Shown here: piece after piece, positions 12,601 through 25,109 of the stretch | Layout of the letters: every line of letters begins with the position of its first letter | How positions within the stretch are numbered: the stretch's first letter is position 1 | NCBI GenBank assembly: GCA_037179385.1 | Contig: CM074189.1 | Location: 27,899,648-27,963,647, forward strand | Source of the DNA: Holothuria scabra | Taxonomy: Eukaryota; Echinodermata; Holothuroidea; Aspidochirotida; Holothuriidae | Reading direction: 5' to 3' | Length of the DNA stretch: 64,000 nucleotides | Translations under genes and position numbers: made by a program | Notes under the pieces: model-generated | What the model saw: only the letters and a program-made list of their open reading frames with translations | Database searches by the model: none | What the model was told of the DNA's origin: nothing

Positions 12601-15590
12601 AACCAAATATAGTAAAATACAGAATCTAGTAGGTTGTAATTAGCGTTCAAACGTCTCCAAATTGTCAAATTAATTTACATTGTTAAGCGGCTGACAATAT
12701 TAAAGGCAAGGGGAAAACTTCCCGATCTGCTGTTCGACATGTAGCAGACGACTTATCAGACTTTAACTTAGTTCCTAACAAATGCTCGCACTTGCTAAGC
12801 CTACTGAGTCAAAAAGAACACCATACAAATGAGATTAGTGTCGCCAAACATAAATGCTCAAAGAAAACGCTGATCGATGGATCTCCATCTAATAGCAACT
12901 CCCTGATGTGATTTGTTTGTGAATGTTTAGCTCACTGAACGCAGCAATGTGAAGTTAGGATATTGCCTTGTGTCGCAACTCTCAGTAGAGTTCATTTGAA
13001 GCTTACGTTGATTTACTCGAAAACAATGGCTTGCCGATTAATTTGTTTATTAAACAATTTCTTTACAAATCGCTTCAAATTTTAGAGGATGCTTCATTAC
13101 CACGAATCTCTTCTGCTTTTTATGGCACTCAAAAATGAAAGAACATCAGTTTCAAAATTGTGTATTAAAATATAAATGGGATTGTCACACTAAAACTGAT
13201 TGCCTCTTCGTTTTTCAGACGTTGACAATTGGAGTAAGTACTGAATCCTTCTATTTTAATATGTGTATTTCATGTAGTAAAGTTTTTCTTCTGCTAATAG
13301 ATGCTTTTTAAAATAGCTATTGAAAAGAATTCGGAGGGATAATTTTTGTCCAGGTGTGGGTTAACTTGGTTTTTCTATTTTAAAATGCCATTGGCAAAAA
13401 ATAAATTAAAAAAAATAGACTACAAAACCCTATCCCACAATATTTTGTAATGATTATTTGGGAAAAGGTCATTGCTGTGGTTCTGTGATTACCTGTGAGA
13501 GCAGCCTTTAAACCTTGAAAAACCTCTTACGAAATAACGTTTGGAACGTTGTCTTAACTGGACTATGTACAAACATACTTCATCAAGATGTTCACACTGC
13601 ATGAACAACCTGTGCGACAGAACTTATAGAAGTGGTGCACTGTCGTCATAATTAGGACGTCAGAGTGAGGTTGTCACGCTATCTTTCAAGGCAAACCATC
13701 GTAATAGATGAATAATATTTGGCTTTTAAATACAGATCATTCCCATTGCGATTTCCACTCAAGGTTTTCCATCAAAGTTTTCTTGAAAAGATTTTTAACT
13801 AGCAGTATCAATGGAAAGTATTTTAGAAAAACCATTCTCTTCGTTAGCTCATCCTAATGATATGGAAATCATTCTCTTTACTCTGTGTATTGCCGCACTT
13901 ACTAATTTGCCAAGTTGCCGCCCATTTATGATACAACTAATATAAGCCTTGGGTTAGTTTGATGTGAACTTAAGGATGACGTATACTACATTCAAATAAT
14001 GATCGAAACGATCCGTTATGTTTGTGATTCGTTTGTGCTCCCCTAGCAACATTTTGTTAACGAATGAGTACCTTAGGCACGCTTCTTATTTTCGAGGGGC
14101 AGTTATTTCGCTCAATGTTTCTTGATTCTCAGTGAAAGGTTTGCTCTACAATTGAGCGAATTCTGTAGAGTGAGTCATGTAGACGGGAACGAGACTTAAT
14201 GGTCAAGTTTGGTTAAGATATGGCCTATAATGATCCGTTTTGTTTTTGGCATTTATGTATTTTATTGTTTTGTAAAAGAATACCTCAGTAATTCAAATTT
14301 GAAAAAGTTAGTATGCAAGTTGATGGCTCATCGTTTTTGTACACTATACCTATGTACTAAACAGTAGAAAATATTCTTGAAATATGTTGAGAAATACCTT
14401 CGTGGATTCAATTAATATTTTCTTCACACGCTGTACAATTTGCACAAATTTCTTTTATTAAATTAAAAGAGACATGCATCGCCACCCTGGTGAAGAGTTC
14501 TAAGAGGAGGGGAGGGGTGGGGAGTTTGGAAATTTGGTTGGTTTTCAATGGTGTCTAGATGCAAAATGGTGCAATATTTGCTGTTTTGATTGAGTTCCTT
14601 TTAACTTGATCGAAGCAAACCTATAAGACCATGTGGGAAATACATGAAATCCGGACATAGTGGGTAGTTTTACAGAACCGTCCGGACACCAGAACGAGAC
14701 AATAAAAAGAGGATGTATCCTGGTAAAACCCAACGCATGCTAACCCTACCCGCAGTACCACTGTGAGCCCTGTAGGCATACTTTGCTATTGCCGTTACAT
14801 CGGCATTGCATGAAAAGCATAAGGTGGTCATTCTTCAATTAGCTTGATAAGCGTTTTGAAAAATAATGCAGTCCTGCATCATTCATGTGTATCACGAAAT
14901 TGCGAGTCGAAACTGAAGTAACGAAGGATTCATATCTACAACAAGCAACCAACACAGTACTGAATTGCTAATATTCAGGTATATCACATCGGCCAACAAA
15001 CTTGAAAGAACGATATTCTCTAAGCTTTAGTGACGTGCCAAAGTACGTTGGCACAGAAACAATCATAGACAGTAAGTGGTTACGATTTTCGTAACCACAT
15101 TTTCTAGTTTCGTTTTGCGACATAGGTACCGTAAAACGGGGGAAGTCTGGCTTCAGGTTTTCATGGTGTTATTGTGATAACTTCTAACTACGAAGAAGAT
15201 TAACTTTTAGTCTATAAAAAGATTCCTTCCCGAAGGCAGCCAAGGAATCTACACGATGGTGGAGTCTTGTTTGGATAGGCTACGCGTGAACATTCACTGT
15301 GTTAAGCATGCACCTATATAACTCCCTTACCAGGTACAGACCTCTGCCAGGGCTCGTTCGTGTCTCCTTGCTAACAAGGAGCTCGCAACCGCCGCAGCTT
15401 CCCCCAAAATTCGAAAACTTTGGTGAGGACTGTCATGTGATACCTGAAGCCGGCCCCTTCCCCAGCGTTAGCCATTCACGTGCTATATGTTCTCGTCGGA
15501 CAAAGGGATTCTCAATGACTACCTTACAGGAAACATAGTCTTCTTATGTACCGATAATTTTTTAAGTGTAAGTATGAGCCCTATAAGCTA
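12601..15590. other. unannotated, apparently unique intronic or intergenic DNA
   Basis: No mobile-element signature and no coding signal. A 15-base stretch between a good acceptor and a donor (about 13219-13233) is too short to call an exon. Open frames at 14545 and 15299 lack motifs. Confidence 0.4.
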
Positions 15591-15599
15591 TGTATGGGG

Positions 15600-17300
15600 G
15601 TGTGTAACACTACGCTTGTTAACACGACATCACAAGATGACTGACGCTTTTCATTGTTGGTATATGGATTGCCTATGCTAGGGGAGCTCAAAGATTATTG
15701 GAGACCACCAGAGATAAAAAATCCTTGAAAGTAGGTGGTAAATAAAATATCTCAAGATTGCAATAACGGACATTTTTATAGTTGGTATACAGATTTGGTA
15801 AGGGGAACATCCCTTTTGTTTTTGATTTGGGTAAAAAGTCACTTGAGGTCACCGGTTGGAAAACTGCAAAAATAGTGTAATTGGCTTCAGTTTCACTTTT
15901 TTTTAATTGAAACCTGGAGAGTTTGAAGTTTTATCTTTTCATCTTTTATGATTTTGCTCCCTGGAAAAAACTTTCATCCCGTAGAGATTTGTCCCTGTCA
16001 TTGCCTTACCCGGCTACAGGACTGTATGGCTTATTAACACTATAACTCAAGGGAGCAAGGATAGATACTTTTCATATTTGGTATGATTTGCAATGTTGAA
16101 AGAAAGAGATATTTTGTTTGCAAAAGAAATTAAAGTTTATTTGAGGACAATGTCTGTAAAACTGTTAAAACCTCGAAAATGGCAAACAAGATGGTTCATC
16201 AGTGGTTAAAAAGCAAAATTTCCCAAGCATTCTGATGGTTATCATTTGGGGTCACCAGAGATGCAACAGCAAACACGGAGGTGAAATTTAAAAAATCTCG
16301 TTAAAAACTGCTAAACACGATAGAAGAGGGAACCTTATAGACCGTGTACATTGACGACATACTGACGTCTTCCGTGGGTTAAAACAATGAAACAAGTGGT
16401 CGTACGAATAAGAATTGGGCCTGCTAGTGTAGTAGACTTTGCGCATATTCGACTGGTTGACAAATCAACTGCCAACATTTGTCTCTGCTGGTTTTCTTGC
16501 CCCAAGGCGAAGGCGTTGTCTTTGGAGGTTAGAGGTGATGTCATATCAAGGTTGCTTAATATTTATAAGGTCACCAAGGGGTAAGATAGAAAGGCAGAGT
16601 CAGCTACTTCACTCGTCCACCAAAGGTGCTTCAGTCCAGCTCCCAACCGACTTTTTCGGCTTGAATTTTTTTTTTTTTGAGAAATATGTTGTTGACAAAA
16701 TATTTTAGGTAATAGACTTGGATACATTTCATAGGTAGTGTTGGATGAATTATGGTCAAACATTTTCGTGTGCCATCAAATATCAATCAACCGTATTCTA
16801 TATGATATTATGGAAAAGGCCCACAAAGTCACTATGCTATCCAATTCACATATGAACATGCATAATTACACAACTGAGATATTCATTCTGTCCCCTATCT
16901 TTGCTCTTGGCAAATATTAAGGGGTCTTTGTGTGTGGCAAAATGTCATAGTTTACCAGAGTTAAAATTTAATCTTGTCAATGGTTTCAGACCTGCCGCAA
17001 AGTGGGCAAAACGTGTTAAACACGATAGCCCAAGCATGGGTGAACAATAGTTTTTGGGTGGAAATCCAAAGTCATTTGAGGCAACCCTAAACAGTTTTAT
17101 GAAGTTCTGCAAAATGTTTACCCTGCATGCAAGTTCCTTTTGTGCTATGTTGTCCCTCCTTTCCCGCAAGGAATCCCAAGTCTCTTGGCTTTCTGGTTAA
17201 CATGCATATGAATTTCATATATATACCAATAGAATGTAGTTTTCTACGAAAAACTGCTAAATGACGGTGGGCTATTTGGGTGATTCTAGCTATGAGTGTT
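15600..17300. repeat. degenerate tandem repeat with AGGTCA half-sites, array 1
   Basis: Diverged copies of a unit of about 140-170 bp repeat here. The landmarks are a 'atatctcaag' block, 'tttggtat(a/g)', 'aggtcatttgaggtcacc' and 'aaaactg(c/t)aaaaacctcgaaaatggc'. Good copies are near 15680-15870, 16040-16190, 16230-16320 and 17020-17120. Related units form the clearer array at 22670-23650, with singletons at 31787, 42740, 43460, 45000 and 62640. Not coding: frames are broken in every copy. Confidence 0.65.
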
Positions 17301-18529
17301 GCATTTCTGTTCTCTACGATTTAGGTTTGAGTAATGTGAATTGCCGAATGGAAACGTGCAACTTTCTACTCTTCTTTATTGCTGAGTGCCTTAAGTGTCA
17401 TTATTTAAGTCCGTGGAGTCTTGAGGAAGTTTCAAACCTGATACAGCATGAAGGGTATTTTTCAAAAATGTAAGTGTTTTAACCCCTTTAATATCGGATG
17501 TTAAATGAAGCATTGGTTACTGTAGCTGATATTAGAAAATATAACACAAAAGAATGGACTTCTCTTTGACTTTGCCCTTAACTGAGTCCCATTGTACATG
17601 ATATTGCAAAATTTCAGAACTATGGTGACTCAAAGAAAGTGTTGTGTGAAATGTGTATACAGGGAGGTGGAGGTGTTAAAGCTATCAGGTGCAGATACAA
17701 ACCCTATTACGGCTCACAAAATTATCCTGAGTGGCGTGTAAGTCCATAATATCTAATGAGCGATAATCAAGGATCATTCAACGATTAAGACGTCTACTTG
17801 GTTTGAAAAGCCAAGACGCTCTTTATATACCCTGAAGGTATCATAAAGTCACTAAATATGTTATACACATTATGACGTTGTGTCTGAATGAAGAATCTTC
17901 CAAACAGAAACAAAGAGAGTTTTACCCAATCTAATATGATGTTTCGGTAGATTTACGCCTTAAGGAGTACTTATAGGCTGTTAGTGATAACTACAAATTT
18001 GTATTCAATTAGCTTTTTCCAAATTGGGGTTACATAGTGAAAACCCAGCAAAGTGTAGAGATTTGCGCGCGTGGTGCACGGAAATTTTTGTAGTTCAATA
18101 AAAAAAACGTCCTATAAATTCAGTCTATCAGTTTATCTTCATGCCTTAAACTTTGGAAGGGGACATTTGAAATAATGTCCCCTACAAAAGCACAGGGGGA
18201 CATTCTCCCCTCCCCGTGATCGTCGTTAATGCTTCTATTGTCTCCTTCCCCTTTCTGATTTTTATTTTTCCTTTTATTGTTTGGATTTTTTTTAGACTAG
18301 ACATTAATTTACTATGTCACTTTCTCCTCTCGCTATGCCACTGCAGATAGTAAATGAAATAAAATATACTAGTTTTACGGTACTCCAAGGTTATTTCACC
18401 GTCAAAAATACCATTAAAGCAGATAACTTTTAAATAATAATTTCTGCTTGGTATAGGATTCGACTATTACTTTGTAGGTCTAGGGCTCGATTCTCAGGTC
18501 AAGTCCACTACCAAATGTGTTACAAATGC
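17301..18529. other. unannotated sequence
   Basis: No supportable gene. A 70-codon frame ending at 17473 runs into ATGTAAGT, so its last codons could overlap a splice donor, but it has no motif and lies beside a repeat array. Confidence 0.35.
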
Positions 18530-18808
18530 AAAATATCAACTTTATGGGAAATTACCGTTAGGGGGAAAATTTACGTTCCTCTTTACGTTTTGACACACTG
18601 TTTTAATGGGAAAACATTAGTGTATAGTAACATACATATGGGGGTACGTTAAACACATAATTACTTTAATGTTGACCAAATTACGGACGCCTATCTGTTA
18701 AGACGTACAACTAATGGACTATTGAATTTACGTACATGTATATGTCTTTCCTTAAAGGCGAAATATACAGTTGTGTGTTCTATTAATTTCCCCCTTTTGT
18801 TCAATCTA

Positions 18809-18811
<3 letters not shown>
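18530..18811 (+). mobile_element. MITE-like repeat, copy 2 of 3 (left-truncated)
   Basis: Closely matches 11191-11509 in the same orientation. Shared landmarks are 'gggaaattaccgttaggggg', 'acatatgggggtacgt', 'acggacgcctatctgttaa' and 'ttgttcaatctagt'. It runs into (TA)n on the right but has no (TA)n on the left. Confidence 0.75.

Positions 18812-18863
<52 letters not shown>
18812..18863. repeat. (TA)n microsatellite
   Basis: 52 bp of TA dinucleotides separating two related elements. Confidence 0.95.
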
Positions 18864-18865
<2 letters not shown>

Positions 18866-19217
18866 CACTAATTCCGCACTTAGGGCGAAATTTGTTGTTG
18901 AAAAGTCGACCTTAAGGGGAAAAATTTTTTGGGGCGAAATATAAGTTTCGCCGTAACGTTTCTACACACTTTTTCTATAGGAATACGAAAACGGACAAGG
19001 GCGCCCTCCTGAATTTACAAAGTAGATGCAATTACTTCAAAGTTGTCAAATTTACGGACACCTGGCTGTTTACACGAACGGACGGCTGGCCATTGAAATA
19101 ATGTTGTTTATATTTTTGGACGTTAGGGCGAACACTTTTTCTTATGTATTTCATTGTTATTTTTTCGCCCTAAGTACGCGCCGATATAACAATTTCCCCC
19201 TAAGGTGGGAATTAGCG
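18864..19217 (+). mobile_element. MITE-like repeat, copy 3 of 3 (diverged, best terminal repeats)
   Basis: The left end TAATTCCGCACTTAGGGCG and the reverse complement of the right end TAATTCCCACCTTAGGGGG are clear inverted termini of about 26 bp. The interior aligns with copies 1 and 2 at lower identity. (TA)n borders both sides. An inverted partial copy of its left third follows at 19259-19380. Confidence 0.75.
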
Positions 19218-19258
19218 TTATATATATATATATATATGTATATATATACGTATACGTT
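19218..19258. repeat. (TA)n microsatellite, interrupted
   Basis: About 40 bp of TA dinucleotides with TG and CG interruptions. It sits at the centre of the inverted pair of elements. Confidence 0.9.
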
Positions 19259-19380
19259 TACTTATTCCAATAAAAAAGTGTGTAGAAAATTAAGGCGGAA
19301 CTCATACTTCGCCCCCAAATTTCTTTCCCCTTGAGGTCAACTTTTCAACAACATCTTCCCCCCCCCCGTGCCGAATTAGA
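19259..19380 (-). mobile_element. inverted partial copy of the same MITE family
   Basis: Its reverse complement matches 18866-18990 step by step: terminal CTAATTC, the 'tgttgttgaaaagt' block, 'aaggggaaa', 'ggggcgaa' and 'ctacacacttttt'. With copy 3 it makes a foldback of about 120-bp arms around 270 bp. Confidence 0.7.
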
Positions 19381-19632
19381 ATGAACCGAAACACAAATAA
19401 AAAAAGAGCGTTGAGAATGAAAAAGTGCACGTAAAAATCGAATATGGTTGGAATAAAGAGAAAAAAGTAGACAAAACGAGCCCGAACGGGTAAGTGTAAA
19501 AGGAGTAAACACTGGTCGAGTTTTTGTATGCCCTCATCCCTTTTTTCCGACCATTTTCGATTTTAACGTGCACTTTTTTATCCTGGATGCTCTTTTTCCT
19601 TTTTTGATTTGTGTCTGGATTCATTCTTCGCA
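19378..19632. repeat. imperfect inverted repeat, arms about 90 bp
   Basis: Left arm 19378-19468 and right arm about 19535-19632 are reverse complements with scattered mismatches. The core GTGCACGTAAAAATCGAA pairs with TTCGATTTTAACGTGCAC. The left arm starts where the previous element ends. The - strand frames at 19376-19823 are low-complexity and follow from the arm sequence; they are not genes. Confidence 0.65.
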
Positions 19633-19821
19633 CCCATGTTTTCTGACAGTCCTTTTCGTCCGGTTCTGTTACAGCGATCGCTTCGGATTTGATTTTTGTC
19701 GTGCCCAATTGTTACCGTTCGTTGTTCAGTTTGGTTTTTGCCACCTGGTGAAAGGTTAATACCCGAAACGACGTAGAGTTTTCCGAAAACTTTAAAGCAC
19801 TTTTTACTACCGCTTTTCGAC

Positions 19822-19912
<91 letters not shown>

Positions 19913-19918
19913 TATATA
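19822..19918. repeat. (TA)n microsatellite
   Basis: About 97 bp of TA dinucleotides with two AAA interruptions. Confidence 0.95.
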
Positions 19919-20434
19919 AGGCTGGATCCCACCTTAGGTCGACATCATCTAAAAAGCTACCTTAGGTCAACCTTCACATATTTGAATATAACTCTACGTT
20001 GGTCGTTGAAAAAATTCATACAAAAATGTCACGGTAAAGTTAAACAGCGCCCGCAACAATATATATATGGTATCTTTAATATGTGCGACGTATGCACAAG
20101 TTTCAATCAAATATTTTATTTATTAAAAGGTATTTCGCAATAATTTTATGTCGACTTAAGGTACATTTTTAGACGACGCTGATATAATCCCCATTTTTTC
20201 ACGTTCAGATATATATATAACATGTGTTGTAAGTACAAGGCCAGTATAATGACACAATAGACTACGGGCCAAAGGGATACCGTACATGGCATAACATTAC
20301 TAAATATGTGTTGGGAAAAGGGTGTAATAGGTCGATAAACATTAGGTCGACACGAGTTTGTAGACCTATTGTAAATGTCGACCTAAGGTACATTTTTAGA
20401 CGATGGAATGTCGAAAAAAGGTAGCATTTAGGTA
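19919..20434. mobile_element. MITE-like element between (TA)n tracts, TACCTTAGGTCGAC family
   Basis: The left end carries CACCTTAGGTCGACATCATC followed by TAAAAAGCTACCTTAGG. The right end, reversed, carries CATCGTCTAAAAATGTACC followed by TTAGGTCGAC. An additional inner copy of the 26-bp word is at 20151-20176. It is bounded by (TA)n on both sides, like the elements at 10557 and 18864 but with unrelated sequence. Confidence 0.6.
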
Positions 20435-21362
<928 letters not shown>

Positions 21363-21812
21363 ATTCAAATGACACACTGCGTCACCAGTCGCAAACAGCG
21401 GTTTCACCAATTTACACTGCGCACTGCCGTAAGTTACCAATTCTCTTTGTTTAAGTTAAGCCGATTGTTTTAATGTTCGTTGTGTTACTGTAGCATCACT
21501 TTGAACACTGAACACCTGTAATGTGTACATAGAAAGGTTTTTTTTTTTTGCATGCTAGCCTCTTTGATTAGTAATCTGTTTTGGTTAGTTAAGTGTAAAA
21601 TAATTTGTTCACAATAACTACCCGTTTTTTAGTCATTTTCTCTATTTTTGCTACTGTAAATACTAAGTTTTCCCTTCTCCCTTCTCTCCTATATAGTATC
21701 CTGAAGAAGGCCGATACATACTGGCCGAAAGCTTGATTAAATCTTAATACTTGAGTAACGCAAAGCTACGTCTGCCGAGTTTTTATTTTTCTGTTGTCTC
21801 ACTCTCTCTCTC
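21363..21812 (+). mobile_element. 3' untranslated end of the Penelope-like element
   Basis: Non-coding stretch between the element's stop codon and the next (TA)n tract. Near its end it carries CCTGAAGAAGGCC then GGCCGAAAGC (21709-21733), a motif pair resembling the 3' ends of Penelope-like elements. A CT-rich run leads into (TA)n. The exact 3' border is uncertain. Confidence 0.5.
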
Positions 21813-22045
<233 letters not shown>

Positions 22046-22120
22046 GGTGAATTTTTACTTAACTCTTTTTAGGGGATCCATCAACTCTTCTTTTCCTTTT
22101 TTAGAGTGATCAATGTTTAC

Positions 22121-22405
22121 CTGATAAGAACAATGCAAATTTTCGAACGCGTCACATTTAAAGGTTTCAGATATATTGCCGTCGTTGTTTACCACCTCAT
22201 CTAATTTTATGACTCTACAACTCTTCTTATGTTTGAGGTTGCATGTCAATTGTCCCCATTGACTAAAGCTGTGAAAGTTAGGGTTAAAAATTCGGGATAT
22301 GGTTTCAAAAACATTGAAGTAATTAATATACCATCTTTCTTTGAATAGTGTTTTGGTTGGTGCATCGCAATCACATCCACACGGGCACCATACAGTTAGA
22401 GACGC
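22121..22405 (-). CDS. cysteine-rich internal exon, unrecognised
   Basis: 95 codons open on the - strand, from a likely acceptor (ACCCAAG|GCG, border 22405) to a clear donor (TATCAG|GTAAAC, border 22121), phase 0 at both ends. Residues 7-13 form WCPCGCDC, and four more cysteines lie at about 55, 63, 84 and 92, giving eight in 95, an even number typical of a disulphide-bonded extracellular domain. Aromatic-rich WYINYFNVF follows the Cys cluster, and there is one possible N-glycosylation site (NIS). No in-frame ATG, so it is internal or partial. I do not recognise the domain. The acceptor is weaker than the donor because it lacks a long pyrimidine tract. No sister exon was identified. Confidence 0.55.
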
Positions 22406-22669
22406 CTTGGGTCCATGGATGTGGGGTTATTTGAATTTGATCACTTACGGGTAAGACTGCGAATTTACTTCTTGACTAATGTTAACAGATGGCAGCAAAA
22501 ACTCACTTGATAGTCTCAATGCAATGGAGTTGAATCCTATTGAATTCAATGGAATTTGCTTTACTCCATGGGAAAGCTTATGAACCTTTTGGAATAACTC
22601 AAAGTACCACACTGGTTACAATCCCATAGGTCCCATTCATTCCCATTAGAATCCTTGTTAACAGGATGT
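22406..22669. other. unannotated spacer
   Basis: Contains 'ttgaatcctattgaattcaatggaa' and other ATTCC/GGAAT words but no gene. An in-frame TAA just above 22430 shows the neighbouring exon cannot extend far into it. Confidence 0.4.
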
Positions 22670-23650
22670 ATGAAGGTAGAAATGACTGACACTTGTCATA
22701 TTTGGTATTAAATTTGTCATGCTGTGCAGGAAAACCTTAATGCTTTTGGTGGAGACCGCAGGTTTTATTACGTCATTGGCGGTAAAACTGAAAATTTCGA
22801 AAATAGCATGTAAGCACGACATGTGCAGATAGGAATAACAGGTACTTCTCCTATTTGGTGTATAGATTTGTCATGCTGAGAAGAAAACCCTTCAATTTTT
22901 GTTGAAGGTCAAAGGTCATTTGAGGTCACCAGGGATGACACCGAAAGAGGTTATAAACAGGGTTTCTCAAGGTAAAAATGACTTACGGTTACCTACTTTG
23001 GAATAAACGTTTGTCATGCTAAAGAGTATTACCTTATTGGTTTTGGTGGAAGTCAGAGGTTATTTAAGGTAATTAGCGGTAAAACTACAAAAAATTCAAA
23101 ATGGCTTTTTAAAACGATATCTCAAGGTAAGAATGACAACCACGTTAGCAATTTGGTAAAAAGATTTGTCATGTTGAGAAGGAGAAACCTATTGCTTTTG
23201 TGCAGTTGAAAAAGTCATTTGTGAAAACCTCAAAAAAGGCTTGTCAAAACGATATCTTAACATAGGAATGACCGACACTTTAAGAATTTTGTTTCTAGAC
23301 TTGTCATGTTGAGAAAAAAAAAACCCTATTGGTTTTGATGGGGTTAGCAGTCCATTTGCGGTCACTGGCTCCAAAACTGATGAAACCTCGAAAATGGCTT
23401 GTAAACACCATATCTGAAGATATGAAGAACCCTATTATTTTTGCTGGAGGTCAAACTTCATTTGAGGTCTTTTCCTTCAAAACGGCGAAAACCTTGAAAA
23501 TGGCTGGTAAACACGATATCTCAAAATAAGAATGACCCATACGATTCAAACTTGGCATATTCATTTGCCATGTTGAGAGAAGGGACGCGTGGTGGGTTTT
23601 GGTTGAGGTCAAAGGTCATTTGATAACATCAGAGAAAAATTGCTCATTTC
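22670..23650. repeat. degenerate tandem repeat with AGGTCA half-sites, array 2
   Basis: Six or seven diverged units. The landmark 'ttgtcatg(c/t)tgag' recurs at 22713, 22867, 23010, 23165, 23300 and, as 'tttgccatgttgag', at 23564, so spacing is about 135-155 bp with one partial deletion. Each unit runs 'atatctcaa..taagaatgac', 'tttggtat', 'ttgtcatgttgag', 'ttttggtgg', 'aggtcaaaggtcatttgagg' and 'aaaatggct'. It contains perfect AGGTCA-A-AGGTCA at 22906-22918 and 23606-23618. Non-coding. Confidence 0.8.
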
Positions 23651-24793
23651 CCAGTAGTTGGTCTTCAATTTTTTTTTCGCCCATAGAGGATTATAGCTTA
23701 ATTTTAAGACTTTTGCTCAGTTTGTCGAGTGTTAGGACCTCTCCCTTGCGTCCCGGTTCACCTTGACCCTCAAGAATACGTTTTCCCCTCCTGTGCTTTG
23801 CGTGGCTACTGACCTGAATGGCTTAACACAGTATCTAACAACTGCAGGATTTGTTAACAGCAATGAAGGACCCTCTTCGTATTCAGTACGCAGCTTTGAC
23901 ACGTTGGGGGGGGGGGGGGGATCAGCCTGTTGGTTTTGGTAGGTAATTAATCGTAGCCTACCTTCCTGACACAACTGTTAAAATTGCGTTGGCGGCAGAA
24001 AATTTTTCTCTGAGAATGTGAGCATGGTAGGCCGTTTGCTCATTTTTGTAGAACACTTAATATTTCCTAGATCGATGACTGGAATCAAGTGGCGCAAAAT
24101 CGGGCTTTTTCGTTTCGTTTCATACCATTTTCAGTGGCTTCGATCAGTACTTGCCTGCAAGTACAAACCGTCTAGTTTAAAGGTTATTTTTTAAGTTTTT
24201 TTTAAAGGTTATATCATTTTAGGAGAAGCAAAGTTGTAAAAACCTTGTTAATTACAATGACAGGAAGAACTTTGTTTTTCGTGGAGATCAGCCTAGTAAC
24301 CAGAGGTCAAATGACAAGTCACCAGAGGTCAAGTTCCATGATATCACCGCGAGTTAAACCTTTTCCCTATTGTTCCGTAGCAAGGTACTATCAAGTAAAA
24401 AGAATTGGAAGAACTTTATAGTTGTTATGTTGATGTTAGGCTTACCCAGCATTATGTACTCATGAACAAGATTTAAAAGATCACCGTTGAGTTTTGCAAG
24501 AGTTCGACCTGGAAATATGATCTTTACTTAAACACGGAAAGTTCTCCAATAACAGAATTATGCATTAAAAAATATGTCTAGTGTCAGTCGACGTAGCTCT
24601 GGAAAATAAAACTATTTCACAGGAAAAACTGCAAGTTGGCTTCTTGCCATCTTTGGCCCGCCTGTGCTAAAGGCATTGAGTTTATTCCGCTGAGTTCAGT
24701 AAATCTAAATAGTATCTCATTTGTTCGAATAACAATATTGCGTTAAACCTTCTAATACATTTACAGTAATATTTATTTTTCTTTCCTTTGTAG
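23651..24793. other. intron-like unannotated sequence
   Basis: No gene seen. Two isolated AGGTCA-containing stretches at 24300-24345 echo the adjacent array. The last 20 bases (cttttctttcctttgtag) are a strong polypyrimidine tract and acceptor for the exon at 24794. Confidence 0.45.
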
Positions 24794-24865
24794 GTCATTT
24801 ACCAACTTAAACATTAATCGCATTGGAAAGTCGGATTTAAAGTTTCTTTTTCAGTTGAGAGAATT
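24794..24865 (+). CDS. leucine-rich-repeat exon (one 24-residue repeat)
   Basis: Exactly 72 bp between a TTTCCTTTGTAG acceptor and a GTAAGT donor. Only one frame is open, giving phase-2 introns on both sides. The product contains LNINRI then LKFLFQLREL: consensus LRR positions L, N, I and the later L-x2-L-x2-L fall at the expected spacing, though the second leucine of LxL and the fifth-position I are replaced. One-LRR-per-exon with phase-2 borders is the known structure of LGR-type receptors and several extracellular LRR proteins. Flanking repeats are not visible within several kb. Likely partner exon: 44110-44175. Confidence 0.65.
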
Positions 24866-25109
24866 GTAAGTATGCGACATGAAGAAACTTTCTCTGTTAC
24901 TTTTGGAACATTTTACATCTTTGCCGAATAACATCTCATCACATCATGGAGAAAATAAAACCTTTTCATTGACACTGGATATAGTCAGGTTTCATCTGAT
25001 TACTCGATTGATAGAAACAGATATATTTAAATGCGCTGAAAGTAACATATGGGGTTAGCTAACAGTTAAGTCAAGTATGTGTTAATTGTATACTAGAGTT
25101 GGAAAGCTG

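Noticed and set aside
13219..13233. 15-bp micro-exon between a strong acceptor and GTAAGT
   Set aside because: Such pairs arise by chance in intronic DNA, and no neighbouring exon gives it context.
17261..17473. 70-codon Cys-containing frame ending at a GTAAGT
   Set aside because: Weak acceptor, neighbouring degenerate repeats and no recognisable domain. Possible but not supportable.
19376..19823. Two long Lys/Arg-rich frames on the minus strand
   Set aside because: They derive from the arms of an imperfect inverted repeat and are low-complexity.
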